NCBI GenBank assembly: GCA_964036275.1
Contig: OZ038433.1
Coordinates: forward strand, 37,419,336 to 37,483,335
DNA length: 64,000 nt
Reading direction: 5' to 3'
Source: Litoditis marina
Lineage: Eukaryota > Nematoda > Chromadorea > Rhabditida > Rhabditidae
Shown here in pieces: positions 42,319-53,900 of the stretch. A program made the position numbers and the translations under genes. Position 1 is the first letter of the stretch. Every line of letters begins with the position of its first letter. The notes under the pieces are model-generated. The model worked only from the letters and a program-made list of their open reading frames with translations, did no database searches and had not been told where the DNA came from.

Positions 42319-43353
42319 ATTTCTATCGCTTCCGGTCTAAGTTCGTTCTCTCTCACTTTATATGTCATTCTCTTCCTTTCTATTTTTCCAATGCTTCACA
42401 AATGTCATTAATTATAGATTGCGATCCCGCTGACAGTCCTGATTTTTCCGGCATTCATGATTTTCACTCTCATGGTTAACGACATTTTCGACGTACAAAG
42501 TAAGTTGATCAATTGACAATGATGTAGAAATTGCATCGATATAACTTTACAGTACACTATATTATAACATGTGCACACAGACATTTTCCACTTCTGACAG
42601 TTTTCTTATACTAACAACCTTGATGAACATACCGTGCAGTATAGTTATAGTGACTTCTACAGAACAGATTTCCACTGTCAACTGTTTTCAAAGGCAAAAT
42701 TCAACTTAGCCAAAAACACTCTCTGTGATAGGAAACCAGAATCTTGTGGTAAGAGTCACATAAAAGAATACTATAGTGATTGCTGCCCTAACAAATTATT
42801 TCATTTGTTGATCTGTTCCAGGCGTGGGTAATTTCTCGCTCTTCGTGCTTTCTCTACATGGAACGTGCAGCTCGCTGTGTATTCTTTGGGTCAACGATCC
42901 GTACAGGAAATATGTGCTATCGCTCATTGAAAAAGGTGATAACTGAAAAAAACATGACATTGTCGCTCTGGGACGATTCAATTGGAATGGAAGGTATCAT
43001 AAAATGCAAGTTTTCTACTTTAATTGAAATCCGACAAAAACAACGCAAAACTCGTATTTAGACGTAAGAAAACAAAATGTGCTCCACTCTCTTGAAAGTT
43101 ATCTTTGAAATTGAAGTTTAATTTGAAATTGAAAGTTACCAGTTGAAATTGGAAGAAGAAAGTTATCTTCATGAGCTGTTTCTCGATTTGAGCACTGTTA
43201 TATACTTAGGGTATTTAATTAGTCGCCCCTTTGACTTCGGTTTGATATCTTCTCAACCTTCTTTCAGTGCATCCGAAATCTACAACTATTGCCGTAGTTT
43301 CTATACTAGATACGTCAACTATTGTGAAGAGCAGACAGTCTTCTCTCAAATGA
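39348..43353 (+). CDS. srh-family chemoreceptor, 8 exons, one in-frame TGA
   Basis: Exons 39348-39590, 39949-40151, 40779-40878, 41254-41359, 42105-42226, 42418-42499, 42822-42935 and 43268-43353 join with matching phases to about 318 codons. Srh features are seen in order: MTTYKWYLLVYHF at the end of TM1, the SSVLDLHLTSG TM2 start, a PRGFWYYLGVASLS loop, EDQEELSKQL in the PDQ position, the SKETRNMQKKFVLQLGYC block, IAIPLTVLIFPAF in TM6, LHGTCSSLC then NDPYRK at TM7, and a Ser/Thr-rich tail. The penultimate exon is 114 nt, as in the gene at 19448. Codon 69 is TGA (39552-39554), where Srh proteins usually have Trp. Otherwise the gene is intact, so it may be a nonsense allele, an error or a recent pseudogene. 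Confidence 0.8.
40172..40230 (+). repeat. Dispersed repeat R3, copy 3
   Basis: TTAGTCAATTGCATAATCAC, then GTGAGACATGTCAAACACAG and AACTCAGAAACGTGAA, inside intron 2 of the srh gene. Confidence 0.75.
40463..40540 (+). repeat. Dispersed repeat R5, copy 1
   Basis: The block ending TTCATGAGACTCTGCTACGG matches 60428-60505 over about 75 bp. It lies in intron 2 of the srh gene. Confidence 0.65.
41542..41753. mobile_element. MITE family A, copy 1 (about 212 bp)
   Basis: The left end CATTCCTACTGAGACTCCTA then CAGTA is inverted at the right end as TACTGTAGCAGTCTCAGTAG then GAA. It has no coding and lies in intron 4 of the srh gene. Related copies are at 58177-58402 and 61036-61245, with a single arm near 19753-19779. 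Confidence 0.8.
41945..42090. repeat. GGTTACC-type repeat, related to the core of the 1.34-kb element
   Basis: AACCCGGTTACTG, AACCGGTTACCTACTG and AAATCCGGC motifs match the style of 34480-34700. Probably a fragment of the same family, in intron 4 of the srh gene. Confidence 0.5.
42265..42316. repeat. (CT)n microsatellite
   Basis: About 26 CT units in intron 5 of the srh gene. The Leu/Ser and Glu/Arg repeat ORFs here are artefacts. Confidence 0.95.
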
Positions 43354-44810
43354 TAATTTTCGCCATTCCACTACCCACAGAGAGCCTACGGAATTTAGAG
43401 ACGAACGAAATAAGATGAGACTACCGTATTGGAAAGAGAATTCAAGTGAAAAGTATAATTCAACTTTAAGATGACTATTATACTAGTATAGTATTATTTG
43501 TAACCATGTGTGATTTATAATTGTTTTTCTTTGCTTTTGTAGCTTGATCAAAACGTTTTAGCCGCATCATGTCAACTTCCGCCGTGTATGGGATCAAAAT
43601 ACACCCCCAAAAATGATTACACTATATGCATATAACACGCCAACGATTTGGTAGATAATGCCAACACATTTATCGAGGATCAACAACGAAACAGAAAACC
43701 AAAAGAGAAACAAAAACATTCACAACGCTTCCAAGGGCCAAAAGGCAATGAACAAAAGACACTAACAAAAATCGAAATGACAAATTGATCCGATATAACT
43801 CCAAAAGAAAGAAAACCAGGTCTAAACATACAACGCCTACGTTACAGTGTTTTACGGTTGTAGATCAAATCAGTTAACTCGCACTACCGTAAATATACAA
43901 AACAAAGACGTTCTTTCGAGCATGAACATTAACCGAAGTACATTTCACCAAACTACTATAAGACCAAGATACAGTAGAGATGCTTATCTAACTATTACAT
44001 GCATTGGCAAGCGGATTTGATCACAACAAAATAACTATGTTAAGAAAAGGGCCAACAATTGACCGAAACTGATAAGGTTGACAATTTCTTAAAGAATTCT
44101 CTTGGGAAAGTAACAAAGTTGGAAAAATACACAAAAACAAAATTCAATCGAAAACATTAAGATAACAACGTGACAATCTGTGAGTTGTATACATGAAAGT
44201 ATACACAAACTATTTTTAAACATACTGATTTAAAAGTTGACCTATATAGAGCTTACCACCTACTTTAGAATAAATATTTTACCACAAAACTAAAACAAAT
44301 ATAATTGCATAAATAGAATGACCACCTAAAACGTGTACAAAAACATCAGGAAGTTTGCACGTCGTCATAATTGCTCTATTATGATTTCTGATGGGAACAC
44401 GTTGCACGTGACAGGCTTTCACGTGACACTTGACTAGCAGTATAACAAAACAAGAGAGAGAGGAAAGTAATTAGCTACTGGACATACTAATTTCCACTTC
44501 CGTTCTCAAAAAAGGAGAGGAAATATCAGTCATCGACAAACTCAAAGAGGATTCTGTGCACTATCGGCAATGATTGAACGAGCCGGCTGGAAATTATAAC
44601 GGTTTTCTATTACGAAAAATAAAAGTGTTAGATAATCTCGTCAACTTTTACTCATACGAGAAGCCAACTGTTTATATTTCACCTAACCTTTCAGGAACGG
44701 ACATTGAAAATACGGCCTGTTGAGTGTAATATTTCATTGAAGAACTACTCAACTAAACTATACCCCTACAAATACAGCTGATTGCACCTGTTTGAAAATG
44801 CTCTACCGAA
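43354..44810. other. AT-rich intergenic DNA
   Basis: Convergent spacer between the srh gene and the minus-strand zinc-finger gene. It is A-rich with no exon, RNA gene or clear repeat. Confidence 0.55.
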
Positions 44811-44896
44811 CTGCAAGTAATCAACGACGGCTCGCCCAGCATCGCTCAATCAATCGAGCGTTTTGCTGTCTTTCTGGGGAAAATGGCGACTATAAG
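44811..44896 (+). repeat. Dispersed repeat R1, copy 2
   Basis: Matches 27235-27322, ending GGGGAAAATGGCGACTATAA, close to the 3' end of the zinc-finger gene. Confidence 0.8.
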
Positions 44897-44961
44897 AACA
44901 TGTACATTTGTACATGGTCGTGGAGAATGGAATATACCCACTTATGGTGTGCCGGTCGTGT

Positions 44962-47900
44962 TTATCGGGATATCGGGAACAGTTCCAGGAATCGTTTGAT
45001 CTCTTTCGGCCAATCTCCGCCCGGAGAGTCCGTTCCGGCTGTCGGGAAACACGTCTTCCAGAACTGAAGAAGTTCGCTCACGTCCTCCTTCGTCTCCAGA
45101 TTTACGTGACCCTCCCATTTCACGTCCACGTGCTCCTGCTCGAAATGACGTCGAACCTGAACAATAACTAGTGCTAACAAAGATTACATTAAATATTATT
45201 ATTGTCATCCGGGTATCCCCCCCCCCCCCCCCAGTAACATGCGTTTAAATTTCTTTCAAAATTTTTATTTATAACTATCAAAAAAGTTGAGTATAAGTAG
45301 TCATTATCCCCCGCTCCCTAGGATGACCTCCTCCTCCTACAGTAGTCGGATGCCCCCCCCCCCCCCTCTACCGTAAACCTAGGATGACCTCTCGAAGGAG
45401 GCGGCCACATTCCCCCCCCCCCGAGTTACCGTTATTCGCCCCCCCCCCCCCCCCTACCGTAATACTCCGTACCGTAACATGTGAAACAGTTCAGAATCGG
45501 GGCGAAAAAAGTGAGCATGAGCAGCCCCAAAAGTGAGCATTAGCAGCCTCGGAAACACAAAATAATAGTGATTTCGCCTAAAATCTTCAACATTTACCCC
45601 AAAAAGTGATCATGGCACAATCGGGATCGGGTAAAAGTGAGCATCAGCCAATATCAGAATAGGGGGGGGGGGGGTATTTTAAGTATGCGTACCGTTCTGC
45701 CGACGGCTGCCGTGTAATCGCAGCACGGACACTTCTTCAACTGTTTCGGCCAATGCAGTCGCACGTGGTTCAAGAGACGATCTTTCCCGTATCTACTTCT
45801 CCATTGAATCTTCGAACGACAGCCCTGTCAACAAACACATATAGAGTAAACAAATTGACAAAATACATACATAGATCATATATAAACAGTAACCATGTTG
45901 AAAGAGTTTAACTAAACAAGCCTCCTGCGCCTACGTACTAAGGTTGTTAAAGTCGTGACTGGAAAACTCGGTTTTTGCCCAAACTCGAAAAACTCAAAAC
46001 TTCGATTAACAACTCAACTACGTACCTTCCTTACCGGCACACTATTCTGTGCTCTACTCTACCTTCACGCGGCATTTATTTCGACACCCCAGGGATTGGT
46101 AAATATGGATAAAAGATGATCTCATGAACCGAACTGATACTACCAAACTGCTGAGGCTCACGAGTGACTATTTTGACGCGAACAAACCAAATTGCAGCCG
46201 ACTGCGCTGAATTTTCCCGATAGTCAAAACTTATTCTTGCCAGAAATGAATCCCTTTTCCATATTCTTCTTTCAAAGTGGACATACTATGATAAACAAAT
46301 AATACTCAGTAATGATATTTTCGAAACCAACCGGGTACATGCACTGAAACAGGAACTGCTCTGAGTTCGAGACCTTACTGGTGCGCGGTGTCGGATTCTG
46401 AAACGATAACATTTTCTACACTCACAGAAATAGAGTCCGCAGGCACTACTAGTAAGGTGTACTGGTGTACCTCTTCAAGCAACCCGTTTAGAGGTTGAAA
46501 TACGTCAAATTTCATGGTTTTCAATCAAAGCAGGGCAAATTTTTCCCGTATTAGACGGAAAAGGACCCAGTTTTCATAACATTTACAGGTGCTTAGATAA
46601 TATTAAGATAGTATGAATGTCTGACTATCTTTTCAAAATCAAAACAGGTCATATACGGAAAAACTGCAAAAGAATACCTTTTTCAAGCAACGTGAGCAAT
46701 CGAGTGACCAATCGGTGGTATTCACGTGATATTCACACGTGTACACAACCACATTCAAGGAGTTCAAAGGCATCAGAATGGCACGGCAACCTACCTTGCT
46801 GCTCGAGCTCTCACATAAGACATGGCTATTTTTCCGTTTTCTTTTTCCACTTCCACTGCAACTGAAATAGACTATCATAACAACAAAACTAAATACAAAC
46901 CTTTAAGTCAGAAGCAAAATCACATTGACCTCAGAAAGAGTTCCTATCGTCTTATATCGAAAATAAACAAAACTAGTGCAGTGGACGCATTCTGCCACAA
47001 CAAAATATACATATGTTTTCAATTTCAACCAATCTACGGTATTTACATTCCCGATTATGTCCATTCAATCCATCCATTTCATCACACACTTCACTTGCGT
47101 AAAAAATTTAAAAAAATGCATCCATTCTAACCCGTTTTCATTGCAACCCTTTTGACCTACTCACCAGACACTCGTCCCTTGTTCTTCGTCTTTCAGTTGT
47201 CTAGTAGAGGTAGATTTGGTTCCCTGCACATGACTCATCTGGCTATCATTATGATCCACATCAAACGGGTCAGATACACCGCCAGCATCAACAACCATAT
47301 CATCTCTTCCATTAATCGAGAAATTCTTTTGATCAGTGGATACCTCCGGTTGCTCAATCGATAAATTCGGCAGAGGAGTCGACAGTCGGGGACGATCAAT
47401 CGATAACTGTGATTTCTCGATCGATACAGTCGGTGGAGCAGTCGATATTCCGGAGCGATCAATCGATGAATCAGCGGAACCGCTGGCAGCTGGATTCTGG
47501 AAGACTGGTGGCTGGCTCGAATTTCGTATAGTCGCAGTCGTGGAAGTATCAGTCACCGGCTGGTCCTGCATGAACATAATATTGGTGATTAGATTATATA
47601 TCACATTCTAGTTTGTACGTTCCGACTTCCCACCTTCCCAGGTACCGGTAAACTTCTTCCCGAACCAGGTGGTCCGTTTCGAAACCGAACCAAATTTAGG
47701 CTGACAAAGGTGGAATCGCACCAATCAACTAATAAATGCTGAAGTTGGTCGACTACGTAACGTTTGTTAGGGTTTGGTTCGCTTTCCTGTCGGTTTGAGT
47801 AACCAAGTGGTTCGGTTTCGGTTTTTCACCGAACCAACTGGTTCCGGAAGAAGTGATTAGAATTCGGTTCAGGAAGAGTCGGCTCAACAAGAAAATGACA

Positions 47901-50900
47901 AAAGTCGTCAATCTCGAATACAAACTCGGGTTTATTGAAATAATGAATGGCCAACTCACAATGAAGTGATCATGATGAAGAGAATTGTCCACTTCTTGTC
48001 CAGCCGTATTCTCATCACAACTGTTCCGATTGTCAGGTAGCAATTTATCCCAATTACGAGACAGATCCGCTTCTGGAACCCACTTTCTATTGATTAGTTG
48101 ACGAAAACTGACCCCTAACCAAAACACTCATTATTAACTACTTAATTAAAATGATACCATACAAAATATAAATACATCAGCTTCCTTTTCCTAAAGCTAC
48201 TTTTTTTCTAAAACGAGGTCTGAGGGGGGAGCAGACAGCAGACCGAAACACTGATTATTAACTAAGTCGCGAACCAGCCTTTCGAAGAGGCGGAGCCAAG
48301 CAAAGTAGAGACGCGGGTCGGGACAGCGCAGATGGTTGCCCCTCTATTGTTAATCTCTAATAAAAGAGTTCTCTCTGGAAAAGACCTAGAGGTTCATAGT
48401 TTGGGTGCTTTGGAGTCGCTACGCCCGGTACTAGTATATATGTGGAGTCGTCCTGATCACACCGCAACATAATATTTCAACTATTGTATGAAATACATAC
48501 AAATGTTATCGAGATTTTTTTAAACGAAATCTGGGGGTGGATACCAACCTTGATTAGTCGGTGACTCCACTTCCATGATGAGCGAAGGATGAGAGACGAC
48601 CGACCGGAATGAGGCATCAAAGTACAATCCACCGTAGAAGAAACCGGCGGGATTCTCTTCTGATTCCAACACTTTCTGCAACGAGAAGTATGTCTAATAA
48701 TGGCATCTAGTGATAAGTCGGAATAAGTTTAGTCGAATATAAATCACAAACGCAGATATATTTAAAATAACAACACTCCTTCATTGTATACAAACTTAAA
48801 CATCAACCCGATAACCATGACGTCTTGCAATCCCAACAAATGGAAAGGCAATATTCTTAGGCTGATTTATCCGAAATAATTTTAGGTATTGTATACATCA
48901 AACTATTCATAGGTACGAACCTGTGGGTTACTGTGATTCAATATGGAAATGGCAGATTCAATCGGCGGCGGCTTACAACCCAGAGTGTCAGGTCTGTTTG
49001 AATCTACATAATTCGTTGAACCTGAACACACAAACATTTGATGTAACTAAGGTTGATACACTTTCCCTCAAAACCCAAATTAACTATTCGATACGGGCGC
49101 AATGACCAATGATAGGTGGGCTATATGTGTAGTTAATTATAATTTATAAAACCATCTGCACACAACGCACATTTCCTATCAAAGGACGGTAAACAGCTGC
49201 CAATTTGAAAACAAAAAAAGGCGAATCTTCGAGTGCGGTTTCGAGGTTTCGAGCTGAATTCTAACGACCCTACCTTGGCTTTCTGGATTCTGTGGTGGAA
49301 CGCCAGTTTCTGAATCCCCCTTGCTCATCGATTGAGGTTGATCAGATGAAACGAAGGGCGGGGAGATTAAAGAAGTCCTTCTGGAGACAGCTTCAGAGAG
49401 GATAGAACAACTGTAACACAAAATAGATGTATGCAACCAGAAAAGGAACTTGTTTGACGTTATCTCTGAATAATGCCGAACTAAATCGGTGTGTCCCTGT
49501 CCTCATTTGGCGCTGCCAGGAGCCTATATTAACACTTCACAATTTTAGAATTTGCTGGCTACTCGGATCGTCGGATCATATCACTTGAGTGATTGAGTCT
49601 GTCTCTATTCCCCAAAGCAAAGACATTAAAGAAACCGTTTCGTTATAATCTGAGTTTCACGAAAAATTCAAAAAGCTTAAAAAAGTTTCGCAATGTCTTC
49701 GCATAGACCATGCAGAAACTTTCATATTGAAAATTTGTAATATTTGCATAACATCAAGCATTAAAAAAGAGGACAGGAACATTTTCGTTGTGACGCGACT
49801 TGAATTGGTTCCTTTACGTCCAGATTTATTTTCATTTTGTAGTCTCTAATTGTGTTTTCGTATATGCAAGAAAGTTTTAAAATTATTGTTGTTCTTCTAT
49901 AGGCTATTTGGAGCATACCCCGTACGCAACTCCCCTATCGGTGTCATTACGTAAGCCGCTTTTCTGAGCAAACGAAGCTAGAAAGGGATATAAAAGTATA
50001 TATTTTTGATAATGGTTTTTCATTTGCCAAATGGTCAGATTGTTAACTCATAAGTCAAAATTAGAGCGGGACGGATTCTTTAATACTCTATCCAGCCGAC
50101 TTTTGTGAGCGGCCCTTCCTGAACCCGATTTTTTACAATAGGTCCCCCCGTATCAACATTTTTCGAAAAAACAACAACAACTACGGATTTGGTCAAGATC
50201 CCAATTCTACAGTTCCGATGTTACAAATTTCCAAATTATGTGACCCGATTTTCATAATAAAATAAAAACTTTTGAAAAAAAGCCGGCTGGTAGCGTCACG
50301 CACCTGGTGACCTTCGGGTGATTATGTATCTCCTGCAAACTAGAGTTTCTCCATCCATCCTTTCTTTCCATCATTCCACCTGTACCACATCCAAACCCAG
50401 ATATAGAACACGCGTGGGTAAGCTAAAATATATTATTACTATTATTCATATTGCTTATAGTGTAACCACTCTGATTTACAGTAGAATCTTCAGAAACTCG
50501 AATCAAGAACGGTAACACCGTTCTTCTTGATTCGAGTTTATGAAGACTACGGTATCCCCAAAAAAATTGAGGCTATACCTATAATTTTGAAATCATTACT
50601 TCGAAATCAACGTTCATAGTGAAAATTCTAATCTTTACCATTTAAAAACTAGTAGTCAACGAATATACACGTAAGGTCAAACTTCCTACGATCGTCTAAC
50701 TGTAAAACTAGTGCTTCCTTTTTTGGGAGATTATCAACAATATCAAACCTTGTCTACTACTGTACATAATTGCGAAATACTCCCCTTGCTGGATGGCAAA
50801 CATTTTCGAAAATTTGGTTCCTAGAGGCCTAGAGCGATCTGTATGGAAATAGTCCGGGTTTCATTTATGAAAGAATTCATGAAAAAAACTGGGTAATCAC

Positions 50901-53900
50901 ATGTACTTATGAGCAACAGCAGAGAGCTGCTGTTGCTGAGGGACAATCACTGATCAAATCAAGGAACAACTGACTCGGACAGGAATCGGTCGAATAATTG
51001 CCGCAGACGTCGACTGAACCATCGACGCATTGCCTGCTACATCCGAAAGACTACTGCAACTTTCTGTTCTTTTAGATTATAGAAACACGCGGTAAAAGTA
51101 AAGCTGTCCAAATAGGGAAAAAAGGACTTATTTCTGCTAATATCAGTAATTGGAGCATATCTTTAATGCGGATGGACGAACGGGTTTCTCTTTGGAGCAT
51201 AGGCACGCAGTGCTTGTGTATGTTTATAATCTTCAGTCGCACTTTACTTATATTCTGGTTATATTAAACAACACGAAGGAATGGAGGCGCACATTCAATT
51301 CAATTCACCAACTGCTAAAGGTTTTGATTTTCTTTTGATTGGAGACGAGTTTCTTTTTTTGAATCATTTTTCATTTGAAATCTAAAACATAAACTAGTAT
51401 CCAAACAAAATTTTGTATCAAAATACTCGAATATAACTCGAGAAACTTGTGAATGCTGATGTTTAACTGACCCAAGACTACAGTCGAAGAACTCCCCATC
51501 CTCCTCCATACAATCATTGTCGACATTCGAACCAACTGCCTCTTCTGATGGTTCCGCCGGTCGGTTGTTACCAACCATTTGGTTGGGTCTGCAATAAACC
51601 ACAGAATAAATAAAACGAACAAAACATATAATTTCTAGTTTGTAGAAGATTTGACGCAAATATTTACTTTTATTCAACTATATAGTAATAATGAAACATC
51701 ACATCGTATTGTGCACGCTGCATGCGAATATGAAAATAGAGATTTACCCCCGCGTTCTTCCCAGGATGTTCTCTGACAAAACTGGCTCAGTTGAGCCCTT
51801 TTCCAAACCAACTGGCGGTCCATTGGGAACGATTCGCTGAAACAGAGAACTTTAGCGGAAATCATACCCTAAATGCCTCAGAGTTGTGACTTTTTCAAAC
51901 AGGGGGGTTTTGCCCTCCCCCTCAGCCATTATAATGGGGGTTTTGCCCTTAATTTAGAAAATCGCTAAATCAGACAATTTTTGAGGGGGGGGGGGGGTTT
52001 TGCCCAAATCTTCGGACCAAAAACAGGGTTTTTTTCTCAAAACGCTGAGCATTTAGGGTATGGCGGAAATTTACCTGTATAATGAATAGTATACACTGAA
52101 TACCGCAAACAGGGAGTTAAGATAACGGAATATTTGATAGAGCCCTCTATTTACAGTTATACTAAGGGTAGGGTTATTAATCTGATCACTCACAATACAT
52201 TTCGCTGTGGGGTTAACGAAATGCCCTGTTCCTTGTGGAATTGGCCTTTTTTACATAAAGTAAGGTCCGATTATAGTCCGTTTTCGGATTATAACACGTG
52301 AAAATTGATGATTTGCACCAAAATTGGACACATTCTCAAGTTTTCGGCGAAAATGAGTTCGTTTTTTGATTTTTTTTTCGACTATTAGGACAGCTTTACT
52401 GGGAATACTGGGGTAAGTGTCTAAACGTTAAGTGTCTCACCTCATCAGCACCACTTCTCTCGTTTTCTCCTGCTTCGATAGATGGACCGACATTACACGG
52501 AGGAGTCTCCTCGACAGCCGATTCACACGGCTTCAAGAAGGCACGATCAGTTGGACCAGCCAGTTCAGCATCTGAATAAGGAAGCTTAACTACGACATAA
52601 TGGGAAAACTAAGAAATTACAGGCTCCTAAATTGGCACAGTTTTCGGATACATACTTATAAAATTAAACCAATCGTCAAGGATCCGTACTGAAAAAAGAG
52701 AACGGAATCTCGACACGTTCTACGCTTTGACGTATTTTAAATTATTGGATTCCTGGAAAATTGACCAAAACTGCCAGAAAGTGGACGCGATGAATATTTC
52801 GGTCTTGTCGCGATTTCTACCAACGCTTCTATAATATCCGGCTGGGTATTAAAGAAAACACCAAACTGCTCTTCTAAGAGTATATGCGTCTAAATTTTGG
52901 AAAAAATGTACGAAAAAAAAACTTCACGACCAACCTTCGACATTAATATTCTTATCCGTCCAACACTTCTCGACCACTTCATCCGCCACTGCGGTCATGA
53001 CGTCCTCATAACTCTTTGCAACTTCTTCCGTTCCTGGCATAGGTAATATCCTCAATCAAAGATCAACACCTTTCTCTTCATATTTTTAAAGCTCATGACA
53101 GAAATTACCACCTTTGCAGGGATAATATCGTATTATTACCGTTCTTGGGGATACACACGCTCAATACTTCATACTATTCCGACTAGCAATTAACTATTTT
53201 ACCTATGATTCCTGTTTCGATGACATCATCTGTCGCCGCCGTCTTGACGTCATCTAATCCTTTTATGATGACGTCATCAAGAGCTCCGTCTACTTGGATG
53301 ACGTCATCGGCGAGAGGGGGCGATGGGGAGGTGCCCAAATAATCGATATCCGGATCGAATTGACGGGTGTCATCGTCGAGAACAACGGCAGTTCTCATTT
53401 CCACGTCATCTTGCACTTTTCCTACGTTTGCATCTGGAACGAACTTCATGTTTCAGGTGCCAAGCGAATACAGGCATATTTCTCTCAACTTATCATCACA
53501 TTCTTCAACTTTTTTTCACATTCCACTTCTTAAACGCTTTAAAATGCATAATAAACTACATCTATCAACAAGATGAGGTTCGAATATTCCAAACGATCAA
53601 AACTGCCCCAGTTAGACAAAACTGATGAACAAAGTAACCGTACAATTCTGCCCCCCACCCCCAACAGCCCCTAGGACGAAAATGGTATCTTGGTATGAAC
53701 AAACGTACCATTATTATCTTCTGGAATGACCCAACTTGCAGTTGTGGGGATGGAAAGTAGAGGAGGATACGCCTTTTCTGTGCAGTCCGAATTCACGGTA
53801 GGACGACGAGTCAATCTCACGGGACCTGAAAAGCAACCAGCCATGAGTGAAAAACAAATTAATTTCCGCCAGAATGAGCCTAACAAAACAAAAAAACAAG

